Of a DNA stretch of 22,560 nt, positions 1 to 10,300 are shown piece by piece (positions within the stretch are counted from its first letter, which is position 1; every line of letters starts with the position of its first letter). The stretch comes from Polyrhizophydium stewartii (Eukaryota; Chytridiomycota; Chytridiomycetes; Rhizophydiales): contig JADGIZ010000150.1 in NCBI GenBank assembly GCA_027604665.1, positions 1 through 22,560 of the forward strand, given 5' to 3'. A program made the position numbers and the translations under genes. The notes beneath the pieces are model-generated. The model was not told the DNA's origin. It saw nothing but the letters and a program-made list of their open reading frames with translations, and did not search any database.

Positions 1-41
1 CCCCCCACTTCCCCCTTCCCTGCACATCCCTGAGACAACCA

Positions 42-95
42 ATGAACGCTGCCGGTCTCGGCCGTGGCGAACGCACCTGCCCTCGTTCCCGATGA
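42..95 (+). promoter_or_regulatory. Short upstream ORF overlapping the ARMT1 start codon
   Basis: An ATG at 42-44 opens a 17-codon frame that stops at TGA 93-95. The stop overlaps the ARMT1 start at 92-94 in an ATGA arrangement. Both ATGs have C at position -3, a weak context, so either could be skipped or used. The geometry would allow reinitiation on the main ORF after the uORF terminates. Whether the transcript includes position 42 cannot be told from sequence. The first 41 bases are a pyrimidine-rich leader with nothing else recognisable. Confidence 0.35.
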
Positions 96-1793
96 CGGCA
101 CCGCGACCAGTCCCTTCGGCGCCGCTGCTGCGAGGCAGCGTCGTGCCGTCGTTTGCCTACACCACCATCAAGGATCGCCTGCCGGTGCGGCCGCCCGCCG
201 CTGCCCGCCGCTGCCCGCATTGTGCTGACACACCCGCCTTGTGCCACAAGGTCATCCTCGCCAAGGTCATTGACCACTTTGTGCGTCGCCAGCACCGCGA
301 GCACATCAAGGGCTCGTCGGCCGCTGCCACAGAGGACGCCGCTGCCACCGCGGCCGCCGCTGCCGAGGACACTGCATGGGACGACCGCAGCGCCTCGGAG
401 CTGCGCCGCATCCGCGACGACATTGCCGCGCTCAAGTACGCCATGGCGCGCGACCGCCCGCTGGAGCCGCTGGTTGCGGCCGCCGACGCATCGGCCGACG
501 AGGCGACCGACGTGGCGCTGTGGAACGCGGCGCTGGACGAGCTCGACGCGGCCGAGCGCTCGTGGTTCAAGGCGCCGTGGCTGTTCATTGAGTGCTTCAT
601 GTACCGCCTGCTGCGGCAGAGCCTGCTGGCCACCACGACGTGGCGCGACTACGACCTGTTTGAGAGCGAGAAGCAGGCGTCGCTGTTTGGGTCGGCCGAG
701 TCCATCCTGCGCATGGCGTCGGCGGCCCTTGGCGTGCGTGCGGCCGCGGACCGCGATGCCGCCGCGGAGCTGATCCAGGTGCGATGCGGCGGCGATGGCC
801 AGCCATAATGTTTGGAGAGCGAGATCGTCGTCGCTGACTGCCCGTGCATGATCCAGTTCTCGCTTTGGGGCAACCAGGTGCGCCAGGAGCACTCTCGCAA
901 CAACGCTGCTTCTTGTTCGCGCTGACAACACGCCGCCTCTCTCCGTCTCTGCAGAGCGATCTGTCGCTGTTTGTCAACGCCAAGCACGACGAGGCCCACA
1001 AGCACCAGATCTCGGGCAAGGACCAGCTCGCCTCGTCGAGCAGCAGCATCATCGTCAACGACATGGACGCCGTGCTTGACAAGCTGGCGGCGATCCGCAC
1101 GGGCACGGTCGTCATTGTGCTCGACAATGCCGGGTTCGAGCTCTTTGGCGACCTCTGCCTCGCAGACTACATCACGCAGACGACCGAGTGCACGGTCGTG
1201 TTTGAGGGCAAGCTGTTCCCGTGGTTCGTCAGCGATACCACGGCGCGCGACTTTGACTTTGTGGTGGACGAGTGCGCTCTGCTTGCCGACAAGCGCGAGC
1301 ACGACAACCTCAGGGAGGCCGTGGCGCGTTGGCGTGCTTGGGTCGCGTCCGGGCGATGGGTGCTGCGCTTTGATCCGTTTTGGACCACGCCGTTTCCGTT
1401 CTGGCGCATGCCCGAGCGTGCGCCTGCGCTGCTCAAGCAGCTTTCGGATGCGCAGCTCGTGATGTTCAAGGGCGATCTCAACTACCGCAAGGTGCGTGAG
1501 CGCTCGGGCGCATGCGTGTGCATGCGCGCATGGCGTTTGGTGTGGTTGGATCGAGTGCTCATTGGCGGGAACAAGTGCAGATGGTGCACGATGCTGCCTG
1601 GCCTCCTCACACGCCGTTCGCCGAGGCCATTGGCCCGATCGCAAGCTCGGGGATCGCGCCGTTTGTCATGCTGCGCACGTGCAAGAGCGACACGGTTGCG
1701 GGGCTGCGGCCTGGCCAGGCCGCCGAGCTCGATGCCATCGACAAGGACTGGATGGTCAATGGCAAGTTTGGCATCATCCAGCTCCACCAGTGA
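92..1793 (+). CDS. ARMT1/DUF89-type metal-dependent damage-control phosphatase
   Basis: The spliced product is 463 aa, close to budding-yeast Ymr027w and human ARMT1. Exons: 92-184, 251-778, 857-877, 955-1491, 1581-1793. The family N-terminus is present (SFAYTTIKDRLP directly followed by VILAKVID once the first intron is removed). Also present are the FSLWGNQSDLS segment at about residue 208, the metal/phosphatase signature DNAGFELFGD starting at Asp271-Asn272, and GDLNYRK at about 387-393 followed by a W-P-x-x-T-P-F motif. The family dephosphorylates small phosphometabolites such as fructose-1-phosphate in a metal-dependent way and is thought to remove damaging sugar phosphates; the protein should be soluble. 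The first intron is 66 nt, in frame and stop-free, so a naive ORF adds 22 false residues. Exon 3 is only 21 nt. The last intron (1492-1580) lacks the usual GCTGAC. The identification is firm; the 5' end is slightly less so. Confidence 0.93.
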
Positions 1794-1873
1794 GCCTCGA
1801 AAATACATTTGCAGGATGCGACATGCAGACCGCATTTTTCGACTCGGCGTGTTGGGAGCTCGCGGCTGAGGCT
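1794..1873. other. 80-bp convergent 3' intergenic region (ARMT1/HIS6)
   Basis: This spacer holds the 3' ends of two genes facing each other. The ARMT1 side carries an AT-rich patch, AAAATACATTTGCAGG, within about 20 nt of the stop. It resembles the patch after the SPC105 stop. No separate terminator structure is seen. Transcripts of the two genes must overlap or end within this stretch. Confidence 0.55.
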
Positions 1874-1878
1874 TTATT
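1873..1878 (-). terminator. AATAAA hexamer overlapping the HIS6 stop codon
   Basis: On the minus strand the last codons read CAA TAA AGC, so AATAAA spans 1878-1873 and contains the TAA stop at 1876-1874. AATAAA is the canonical poly(A) signal. Its use here is inferred. The RPAP1 stop has the same arrangement. Confidence 0.45.
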
Positions 1879-3088
1879 GCCGCGACTGGTTCCACTTGAC
1901 CAGATCGTCAAACTTGACGCCAGAACCACCAAAGATGTCCAGCGCGCTGGGGGGAGTGTTAGCATGCGTCCCGTCAGCACAGGCTTGCGCGTGTCTACTC
2001 TCGCACCTGCCGTATGTCAGATCGACGCGGCCGTTCGAGAGCCTGTCGACCAGCGCAATGTCGCCCAGGTCTGCGGAGCAGGAGCACAGCGTCAGCACAG
2101 CGGGGAATCTCACAGATCGAGCACGAGACGACGAACCCTTGGCGCCGCCTGCATACGTGCACGGGATCGTGGACCATCTGCCAAGCGCTGTTGCACGTGC
2201 TGTCAGCATCCCATCTGTGTCTGCAGAGCCCATCCATCTGGAGGCCGACCTTGGACGAGCTGCTCGTCGACGCCCTGGCACAGGCCCTCGACGTCGGCCG
2301 CATGCACCAGGAACTCGGCTGCATACTCGCCCAGGTCGGCCATGGACTCTTCGCTGAGCACCAGATCCGTCGGCGTCTGCCACTTGTTCATGGCCACGAT
2401 CCAGGCGTCGCCTTGGCGCTTGCAGCTGCGCGCATGGCCGCACAGAGCACGGGCGTCAGCCAACGCACGCCTCGGTGGGGGTCGGGTGATGTGCAGCCCG
2501 GCGTGCACCTCAGGTCGACAACGAGCGATTGGCGGCCGATCGACTCGGTCAGCCGGCGCAGGCGGTCCATGTCCAGCCGGGCGTCGGGGAACAGCCAGCT
2601 CGTGACAATGACCTGACGAGAGCGTCAGCATCCGTGCGGCTGGGCGTCCGTGCGGGCGGGCGAGCGAGCGAGCTGCCGCCTCGTGCCTTGTCTGCTCCGG
2701 CCTCGAGCCATTCGCCGGCGTTGTCGATGGTGATGCCGCCGCCGACCTGCAGGCCGCGCGGCCACGCCGCCAGCGCCTCGCGCGCGGCAGCGTCGTTTCC
2801 GGGGCCGAGCTTGATGACGTGGGCGCCGCGCAGCCCGTTGCCGCGGTACAGTCCGGCGTAGTACGCCGGCGGATGGCTTGGGCGGTGTCGGCATTCATCC
2901 GCGGAGTCGGCGGGCGTCAGCAACGTCCGTCTCGGCGGCCAGGTGCCCGTTGTCGCGAGACGGGCGGCTGCCCACCTCGACACAAAGTTGGTGCGCAGCG
3001 TCGACGGCGCGGCGTCGGACAGGCTGGCGCCGACGATCTGCTTGACGGCGCCTTCGTGGAGGTCGATGCACGGCCTGAAGATGGTCAT
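1874..3088 (-). CDS. HIS6: Phosphoribosylformimino-AICAR-P isomerase (histidine biosynthesis, HIS6)
   Basis: The spliced product is 256 aa (yeast His6 is 261). Exons on the minus strand: 3088-2976, 2876-2687, 2612-2509, 2425-2250, 2187-2137, 2070-2007, 1946-1874. It performs the fourth step of histidine synthesis, the Amadori isomerisation of ProFAR to PRFAR, on a cytosolic TIM barrel. Family blocks appear in order: [14 protein letters not shown] with catalytic-type Asp9; [41 protein letters not shown] with Asp134; [43 protein letters not shown]; and the C-terminal ALDIFGG. All junctions keep phase and match the yeast spacing. Intron 2 (2686-2613) starts with GC, not GT. Intron 5 uses a GTTCGT donor, since the nearby stronger-looking GTGAGA would break the frame. 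The ATG at 3088 aligns with the yeast start. Confidence 0.95.
2613..2686 (-). other. GC-AG intron of HIS6
   Basis: The exon ends GCA GAC AAG at 2687. The next bases are GCACGAGG, and no GT occurs nearby. The intron contains GCTGAC and ends CGTCAG at 2613, and the next exon resumes with the conserved VIVTSWLF block in phase 0. Conservation on both sides fixes the exon ends to within a few bases. A sequencing error turning GT into GC is the main alternative. Confidence 0.75.
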
Positions 3089-3116
3089 TTTGGGTCCAAG
3101 TCGGGCTTTGCCCACG
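3089..3116. promoter_or_regulatory. 28-bp bidirectional start region between HIS6 and RPAP1
   Basis: Only 28 bp separate the minus-strand HIS6 ATG (3088) and the plus-strand RPAP1 ATG (3117). No TATA box or TGACTC (Gcn4-type) element is present in the spacer. Each 5' leader and core promoter must therefore lie at least partly inside the other gene, unless a leader intron relocates one transcription start. A further in-frame RPAP1 ATG at 3081 would overlap the HIS6 start codon and is disfavoured. Confidence 0.6.
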
Positions 3117-6100
3117 ATGGAGCTCCCGACCCGCCCGACCGCCGACGACAGCGAGGACGACCTGCTGCGCATGCAGGCCGAGTTCGCCGCCGGCGCCGGC
3201 GCCGGCGCCGATGTGCACGGCACCCGCCGCGCTGCGCCGCAGACCGGCCGCGCCGCGGCCGTGGTGCGCCGTGCGGCCCCGCCGGCCGTCGCTGCGTCCA
3301 AGCCCGCCGCCAGCGCACCGGCGACGACCTCCAAAAAGTTTGTCTCGTGGGACGTGGCGGACGAGACGCCGCCGCTCGAGGACGGCGAGCAGCCGCAAGC
3401 ACCGCGCACAGACCGCGGACAGCCCGCTCGGCCCGCTCGGCCTGCGCGCAAGTCGCTGTTCGCCCAGCGCATGGCCAAAGTGAGCTGAGAGCCGGCACCA
3501 TCGCCGTTGCTGCCGACACCTGCTGACACCTTGGGATGTGCACAGTCGGCAGGGCAGGACGAGCAGGCCGAGGATGCTGCCCAAGACGCTGCACCGTCAA
3601 AGCCACGCTACAAGCCGCGGCACATTGAGCCAGGCCCTGCCGTGTTTGGATCCGTCGTCTCGGGCGTCACCGAGCGCAACGTCGACGACGACGAGCAGGC
3701 TGCCCTCGCATCGCCCGCCGCCCGCAGTGCCGCGGCGGCCCGATCGCAGGTCCATGCAACCGGCTTCCCGGTGCCCGTGCACCGCAGCGTGTGGGCACCT
3801 GCCCGCGTGTCTCGCCCGCCCGAGCAGCCGGCAGCGAGGGCTGAACTGCCCGCGGCGCAGCCCGACGACGATGATGACGACTCGGCCGAGTCGTTCACGG
3901 AAGAAAATGACCGCAAGATCGCCGCCATGACCCCCGAGCAGATCGAGGAGGCCCAGAGGGAGATCATGAGCAAGCTCGACCCAGAGACGATCAAGTTCCT
4001 CCAGCAGCGCCGCTCGGCAACAAGCACCGCGCCGGCTGCCCCGGCTGCAGAGCAGCAGCAGCCAAGATCGGCCGAGTCCGAGAGCCTCCAGCACAAACAG
4101 GCGGCCGTCGCGCAGCACGAGATCCCCGCCTCTGGCTTTGCGCACATTGACCGCTTCATTGACCCCAGCACCGCCCAGCCAGAGAAGCTGAAGTGGATGA
4201 TGGAGCTCGACGAGCGCGATGCCAGGCGGCAGCAGCAGCCTGCTCAGCAGACCAAGAACGAGCCGGCCGACTCGCACCCCGAGATCCGCTTTGATTTGCA
4301 TGGCCGTGTCATGGACGAGTCGTCCCTCAAGGACGACAGGGTCGTGCTCGACACCTCGCTGTACCACCACGGCGACAGCCCGTCCAAGCCTGGATACTCG
4401 ATCCCCGAGCTCACGCATCTGTCCAAAAGCACCGTGCCCTCGCAGCGTGCCGTCAGCCTGCGGGCTCTGGCGCGCATCATCGCCAACGTCCACGCCGAAG
4501 CGTATCCTCCCGAGATGGCCCGTGAGGTGTGCCGGCTGTTCCACAAGCACGACGTGCTGCTGCACATCCGCGTCGCCATCGACGCGTCGCACGAGACGGT
4601 GGTCTTCCAAGCCATGCAGGCTCTCGCCATCTTCCTTGGCGCGGCCCACGCTGCAGCGCCTGCTTCTTCGGTTCCCGACGCAGAGGCGCTGTGGGACAAG
4701 CTTGCGCTCGGGCGCACGGGCTTCCGCGCAACGCCGCTGTCGACGCAGTCGCTGGCGCTCTTTGCGGCCAAGTCGCGCGGCAAGGACACGTCTGGCGTCG
4801 AGCTGCCCGACGACGAGGGCGGCACGCTTGCCTCGGTCATCAAGCTGCTCAAATTTGACCCCGTGCTTGGTCTGCTGTCGACGCATCTGCTCGTGCGCAT
4901 CCGCTTCCTGCTCGACAACTTTGACGTGCCGACGGCGGCGCTCGTCGACGTGGTGCGCGTGCTGATGGTCATTGCCCGCCACTCGGCGTCTTCCGCGCAG
5001 GACATCCTCGAGTGCGCGGGCCTGGTCGACTCGCTCTCGCGCGCCGTCGTTGCCTTGCGATGGCCCCTGCCCAACGGATCGATTGACAAGCTCATGCTTG
5101 TGCGCGACACGCTGCGCTTGTTCCGCGTGCTGTGCCAGTCGGGCCGCGACGCGACCGCGGCCTTGCTCAAGCACAACCTGGTCGACGTCACAGTGAGATA
5201 CTTGACCATGATGCCGGCCGATGTTGTGCCGGACTCGGAGTCGGCGGGCTTGCGTTTGAAGCTCGACATTGCGACGCAAGTTTGGCTGATCTTGGGAGTC
5301 GTCTTCACCTACTCGCTCGGCGGCCGCCTGTTTGACGAGTACCGGACGCTGATTGTCGAGAGCGTTGAACGCGCTGGGTCGTATGCCGTGCGCTGTGCAC
5401 GCCCAGGCAGCAGCGCCGCACGCATTGTGATCCGATCTGCGAGCGCAAAGACGCTTGCGGCCGCTGCCCGTGCGCTCCTTGCGCTCCTGATGCGCTTCCG
5501 TGCCGAGGTCAATGCGGGCGGCGAGCACGACGCCTTGCAGCCGTTTGTCGCTGTCTTCCTGAACGTGCTTGCGGCTCCAGCCGGTGGTGTACCATCTGCG
5601 GCCGGACAGCCGAGCGCATCTGCAGCCTGGGTTGCCGAGGCGACACTTGTCGGCGCCAGCGTCGATCTGCTTGCCGAATACGTATCCAAGGCACTCACAT
5701 TCCAGTTCGAGGCGTCGCCTGTCGTCATGTCCACGCTGCGGGCCGTCAATGCAGCTATCCCTGCCCTGGCGACTCGCTTCGTCACATTGCAGGCACTCGA
5801 GCCGCTCCGAGCCGCGCTTGCTGACTCGTGGGGCAAGCTGGCTGCATCGGAAATGACCATTCGCAACCCAATCAGTGTGCCGCTGTGCAGCTCGGGCGTG
5901 CGCGCCATTGCGCTCTGCCTGACCGACATCAACGCACTTGCCAACGCCGTCGAGGCAGTGATCACCGCTGATCAACTGTGCCAGCGGCATCTGGCCACGG
6001 AACGCTCTGGCCGCGGCACCGTCGCCATGTCTGCAGCTTGCCTTGACTTTGTCGAGCGGCTTGCTATCTCGACGCCGCTGTGCCCGTTCCGCAGCCACGG

Positions 6101-7298
6101 CGACTGGATCCGCGTGTTTGGGCAGGGCAAGCCAAGCCTGCTCCTTGCATGGACCAAAGCCGTCTCATCAAAGCAGACGAGTGCCGAGCTTGCGGCTCTG
6201 CCCTCCACGGAGATCGAGCGAGTCAAGACACTTGTGGTGCATACCGGCGCCGTCGGCGTGCCCGATCTGCTTCCAGGCGACGAGTATCTTGTTGCCGAGT
6301 GGCTTAATGGCCACATCTTCTCGACGCGAATGGCGACAGCGTCGACCCATGTGCCGGAATCGAGCGGTGCAGCCAGCTCTCGCGCGCAGCTGTCGCGCAT
6401 ATTCTCGCTCGACATCTTCGCCAGCAGCCCGATCCAGCAGTCGCAGGCGCTGTATCGGAACGACGATGCCGTTGTGCTGCGCTCGCTGTTCTTTGAGCCG
6501 CTTGACGGCGCCGGGTCGCTTCCGATCCGCCGCGACTGGATGTTTGGGCCGATCGACCGGCTGTATGCAGAGTTCAAGACCCACGGTTTGGCGTCGGTGC
6601 CCGAGGGCACAACGCAACTTGTGCGCGCCGTCTTGCTGTTCATTCGCACCATGGCCAGCTCGGGGTGCCTGGACGCGGTACCACCGAGCATGGCCCTGGT
6701 GCAGATGATGAAGGTGTTCCTTCTGTCTGAGCCAGACGGTGGCGAGCTGTTCCGAGACGCCGAGGTTGCAGGCGTGCTCGACTGGGCATTCATGGCCTTT
6801 GCGGCGCGCGTCGACGAGCCCGCGGCGGATCCGTCGCCCGGCCCGGACGAGGACGCCGAGCAGGCGATCAGCGCCGACTTTGGCGTTGTGGCGCAGACGC
6901 AGCGGCAGCAGCGCGGATCGTCGCTGGCGTCGCTCGAGGAGGCGATGGGGGGCGGCACCACGTTCTACCAGCTCTACCAGGAGCTTCTTGACCAGTTTGC
7001 GTCGGTGTCGTTTGGTGCCCGGCACTTCCAAAAGTACCTGGTGCTGCCGCTGTCGATGGCCTTCCCGCACGACTACCGCATCGCCTTCTGGACGGCGATC
7101 CAGCCGATTGTGCGCAGCTTCGACGTGACGACGGACGAGCTTGTCGCGAGCGGACTGTCGCTCGATGCGTTTGTGCGGCCGGTTGAGACGGACGTGGACA
7201 TCCGCAAGATCTATGCGTCCGTGCGGCCGCAGCTTGCTGCCGGCTCGTTCCTGCTTGACGTGGTGCATGCGCATGCGTCGCCGCATGGACAGCAATAA
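3117..7298 (+). CDS. RPAP1/Rba50 RNA polymerase II-associated protein 1
   Basis: The product is 1371 aa, near human RPAP1 (1393). Exons: 3117-3479 and 3546-7298; the single 66-nt intron carries GCTGAC. The protein starts with the family's [14 protein letters not shown] block, which fixes the start at 3117. [11 protein letters not shown] element follows at the end of exon 1. An RPAP1_N-like segment ([19 protein letters not shown]) begins near residue 240, and an RPAP1_C segment ([26 protein letters not shown]) spans about 367-435. A long helical-repeat body follows, ending with the conserved [13 protein letters not shown] and LVLPLS region near 1265-1290. RPAP1 family proteins assist RNA polymerase II assembly and nuclear import. 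The first 230 residues are low-complexity and Ala/Pro-rich. KFVSW at residues 74-78 fits a PP1-docking pattern. Confidence 0.95.
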
Positions 7299-7299
7299 A
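7294..7299 (+). terminator. AATAAA hexamer overlapping the RPAP1 stop codon
   Basis: The RPAP1 reading frame ends CAG CAA TAA AC, so AATAAA at 7294-7299 contains the TAA stop at 7296-7298. It is a candidate poly(A) signal placed so early that the 3' UTR would be only a few tens of bases. That fits the very close downstream PMT4 gene. Confidence 0.45.
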
Positions 7300-7389
7300 C
7301 GGCGCTCGGCTGCTCGCTCCAAATCCCCAATCTCGCGCGATTCTGGCTCTCCCGCGCGTCCGCACTCCCCTCGCACGCACGCACGCAGC

Positions 7390-10300
7390 ATGTACAAGGA
7401 CCCCGCCGCGCAGGCCAGGAGCCGCTCGCGCGTAAAAACGCCGCGCGAGGACGGCGACATGTCGGCCAACAGCTCGCCGCGCCGCCCGAGCCGGGTGTCG
7501 CTCGAGGAGCTCCCTGCGCCGTTTGATCTCGAGCTCAAGCCTGTGCGTCGTGCTCCTGCCGCGCCTCGCCGTCTGCGGCGCCGGCAAGGCTGCGGCGCAT
7601 GCGGCCTGCTCCCGCGACACAGGCGGCTGACAGACGCCCTGCGTCGGCGGCTCGCGGCCTCTCTGCAGACCTTCTTTGCGTACAGCGAGCGCCGCGGACC
7701 CCAGAACGTCAACATGGGCATCGTGCTGCTGCTCGTCCTGGTCGCCGCCGCCGTGCGCCTGTACAACCTGGCGCAGCCGCCAGAGGTGGTCTTTGACGAG
7801 GTCCACTTTGGTGAGCTGGCGGCATCGTGCGCACCGGCGGCCGGTGCAGCGCAGCCTCCCGAGCGCTGCCGGCGGCCGGCCAGAGGCAGCCACACATCTC
7901 CCGCCGCCACCGATTCTGCCCGCGCAACCAAGGTCGCTGACTCGCGGATGCCACCTCCCCGGCACGCGCGCACGCCCACTGCGGGGCACGCACGCCCGGC
8001 CTGCCCACGCCGCATCTGCGCCTGCGCCGCATGCGCCGGTGCCTGCGCATGCCAGGCGGCTTCGGCTCCAAGTACATCAACTCGCAGTTCTTCATGGACG
8101 TCCACCCGCCGGTGGGTGGCCCCGCACAGCCGCCCCGAGCGGCGCAGCCAACGCCCCTTGGCCGCTGACGGGGATCTCGCTGCGCCGGCTCAATCGCCGC
8201 CCTCCAGCTCGGCAAGCTCATCATCGCCGGAAGCGGCGTCCTGCTTGGATACAACGGCTCCTTCTCATTCAAGGTGCGCCGTGTCCGACGGGGCCGTGGG
8301 CGGCATGCTTGCTGACGCTGCGTCCGGTGGCAGTCAATCGGCCTCAACTACGTCGAGAACAACGTGCCCTACGTCGCCATGCGCAGCGTGCCGGCCATGT
8401 TTGGCGTCATGCTCTCGCCCGTGAGCCGCTCGCCGCACGCTGTCGGGTGTTCCCTTTGTACCGTTGCTGACTCACACTGTCGCCACGGCATCGCAGATTG
8501 CGTACACCACCATGCGCAACTTTGGCTTCTCCTCGGCTACGGCGGTTCTGACCGGCGTGCTTGTGATGATCGAAAACTCGTTTGTCTGGTGCGCTCGTCG
8601 TGCAAGCAGCCATCTCGACGTTGCTTTCAAGGCCGCTGACCCGCCGACCCTGTCATTGCAGCCAATTCCGCCTCATCATGCTCGACGCATTCCTCGTCTT
8701 CTTCACGGCGCTCACCGCCATGCTTTGGACCGAGTTCCGCCGCGCCTATGACCGCCCCTTCAGCCCACTGTGGTGGCGCACGCTTGCCTTCACGGGCATC
8801 AGCCTCGGACTGACGCTCAGGTCTCTCGCCCGGCCGACCGGCGCTTGCGCCTTGCGTCGCTGTGCTGACACCGCCTCGGTCGCATCCAGCGTCAAATGGG
8901 TCGGCCTCTTCACCATCGCCCTCATCGGCGTTGCGACCCTGCAGGACTTGTGGTCGCTCCTGACGGACGGCAGTGTTCCCATGGTGACCGCCGCTGCGTG
9001 ACTTGCGCATTGATCCCGCAGCTTGTCCTGACAGCGTGCGTGCCGAGCAGCCTGTCTTCACCCGCCACTTCTTGGCTCGCGCGCTGTGCTTGATTGTGCT
9101 GCCGCTCTCAGTCTATGCGTTCTTCTTCCGGATCCACTTCATGATCCTGACCGAGAAGGGCACCGGCGCGGGCTTCATGAGCCCAGAATTCCAGTCCACC
9201 CTTGGCCAGAGTGACATTGCCGACACCTACGCCGGTACGGCTCCGGTGTGTAGCGCAGCTCGGCGTGCACTCGATCGCTGACGCCGATTATGTGGGGCGA
9301 GGCAGAGGTCGCATATGGCTCCAAGATCATCATCCGGCACGAGGCCACACGCGGCGGATACCTGCACTCGCATCCTCACAACTATCCTGGCGGCTCCAAA
9401 CAGCAGCAGATCACATGCTATCCCTTCCGCGGTGGGTGCCGCTACGGCATCTCTGGCGGTCTGAACGCTGCAGACTTATTTCGTTCCTTGGCTGCTGCAG
9501 ATGAAAACAGCTGGTTCAGGGTCAAGCCTGCATTCGAATACGTCAACAACTCTGCCGTCGATCCCGTCATCGAGGGCTTCAACCGCCTCACACACGGATC
9601 AGTCGTGCGTCTTGGTGCGTCGCCGGCCTCGGGTTTGATCATCGCAGCTCAGGTGCTGACCTGCTGTGGTCTCCTGTTCAGAGCACACTGCCACACAAAA
9701 GCACCTCCATAGCCACGATGTCAGGTGCGTTTCTGCGTTGTGGTGCTCTCATCGGCCTTTCGTTCTTGATCCGCCTCTGATGCATCTCGCCGGTCCGCAG
9801 GCCTGGCTTCAACGACGACAAGGACTACAACGAAGTCTCGGGCTACGGCGTCAAGGGCCACGTCGGCGACACCAACGACTACTGGGTTGTCGAGTTGCTC
9901 GACCACGACGACGACACCACAAGCCCCGACATCGCCGCCGTGCACTCGCGGCTTCGGTTCCGGCACCAAAACACAGGGTGCTACTTGTTCTCACGGTCCA
10001 ACAAGCTGCCCGAGTGGGGTGCGTGCCATCATTGCGGTGGCCGAGGTATGCTGGCTTGCGTACTCACCGGGAACGCACAGGATTCAAGCAGCAGGAAGTC
10101 ACCTGCGCCAAGAATGGCCTCAAGAAGCTTTCTGTGTGAGTTCAGCGTGCACGCAGCCGGAGCCATTGGCCTGGCGCATGCTGACCATACCTTCAGGTGG
10201 CGCATCGAGTACAATGAGCATCCCGAGAGTGTGTTTCCGCAGACCTTGGCTGCCATTCTCCACAGCTTTCGTCGCTCCTCGCTTCGCTGACTCGCTTCGC

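Noticed and set aside
649..1644. 331-codon minus-strand open frame opposite ARMT1
   Set aside because: It lies antisense to exons carrying the DNAGFEL and GDLNYRK motifs and crosses ARMT1 introns; no family resemblance.
2071..2113. GTGAGA donor for HIS6 intron 5 at 2113
   Set aside because: It looks stronger than GTTCGT at 2136 but leaves the wrong phase for the next exon and adds residues between YAGGAK and DLGDIALVD, where yeast His6 has none.
3597..6098. 833-codon minus-strand open frame inside RPAP1
   Set aside because: It is the antisense of the conserved RPAP1 frame. Its product is Arg/His/Gly-rich with no family features. Long antisense frames are expected from the GC-rich codon usage.
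7285..7389. Upstream in-frame ATG for PMT4 at 7285
   Set aside because: It would overlap the RPAP1 coding end and its AATAAA by 14 nt and add 35 Ser/Arg-rich residues. The 7390 start gives 765 aa, matching the Pmt4 family. Not excluded, only less likely.
6168..8105. 645-codon minus-strand open frame across the RPAP1 end and PMT4 start
   Set aside because: It runs antisense to two identified genes and their introns; composition is Arg-rich and it has no recognisable domain.
8973..9021. Alternative PMT4 intron 8 (donor 8973, acceptor 9021)
   Set aside because: It keeps the frame but adds about six residues before TRHFLARAL. The 8984-9050 choice gives the family spacing (SVPMPVFTRHF).
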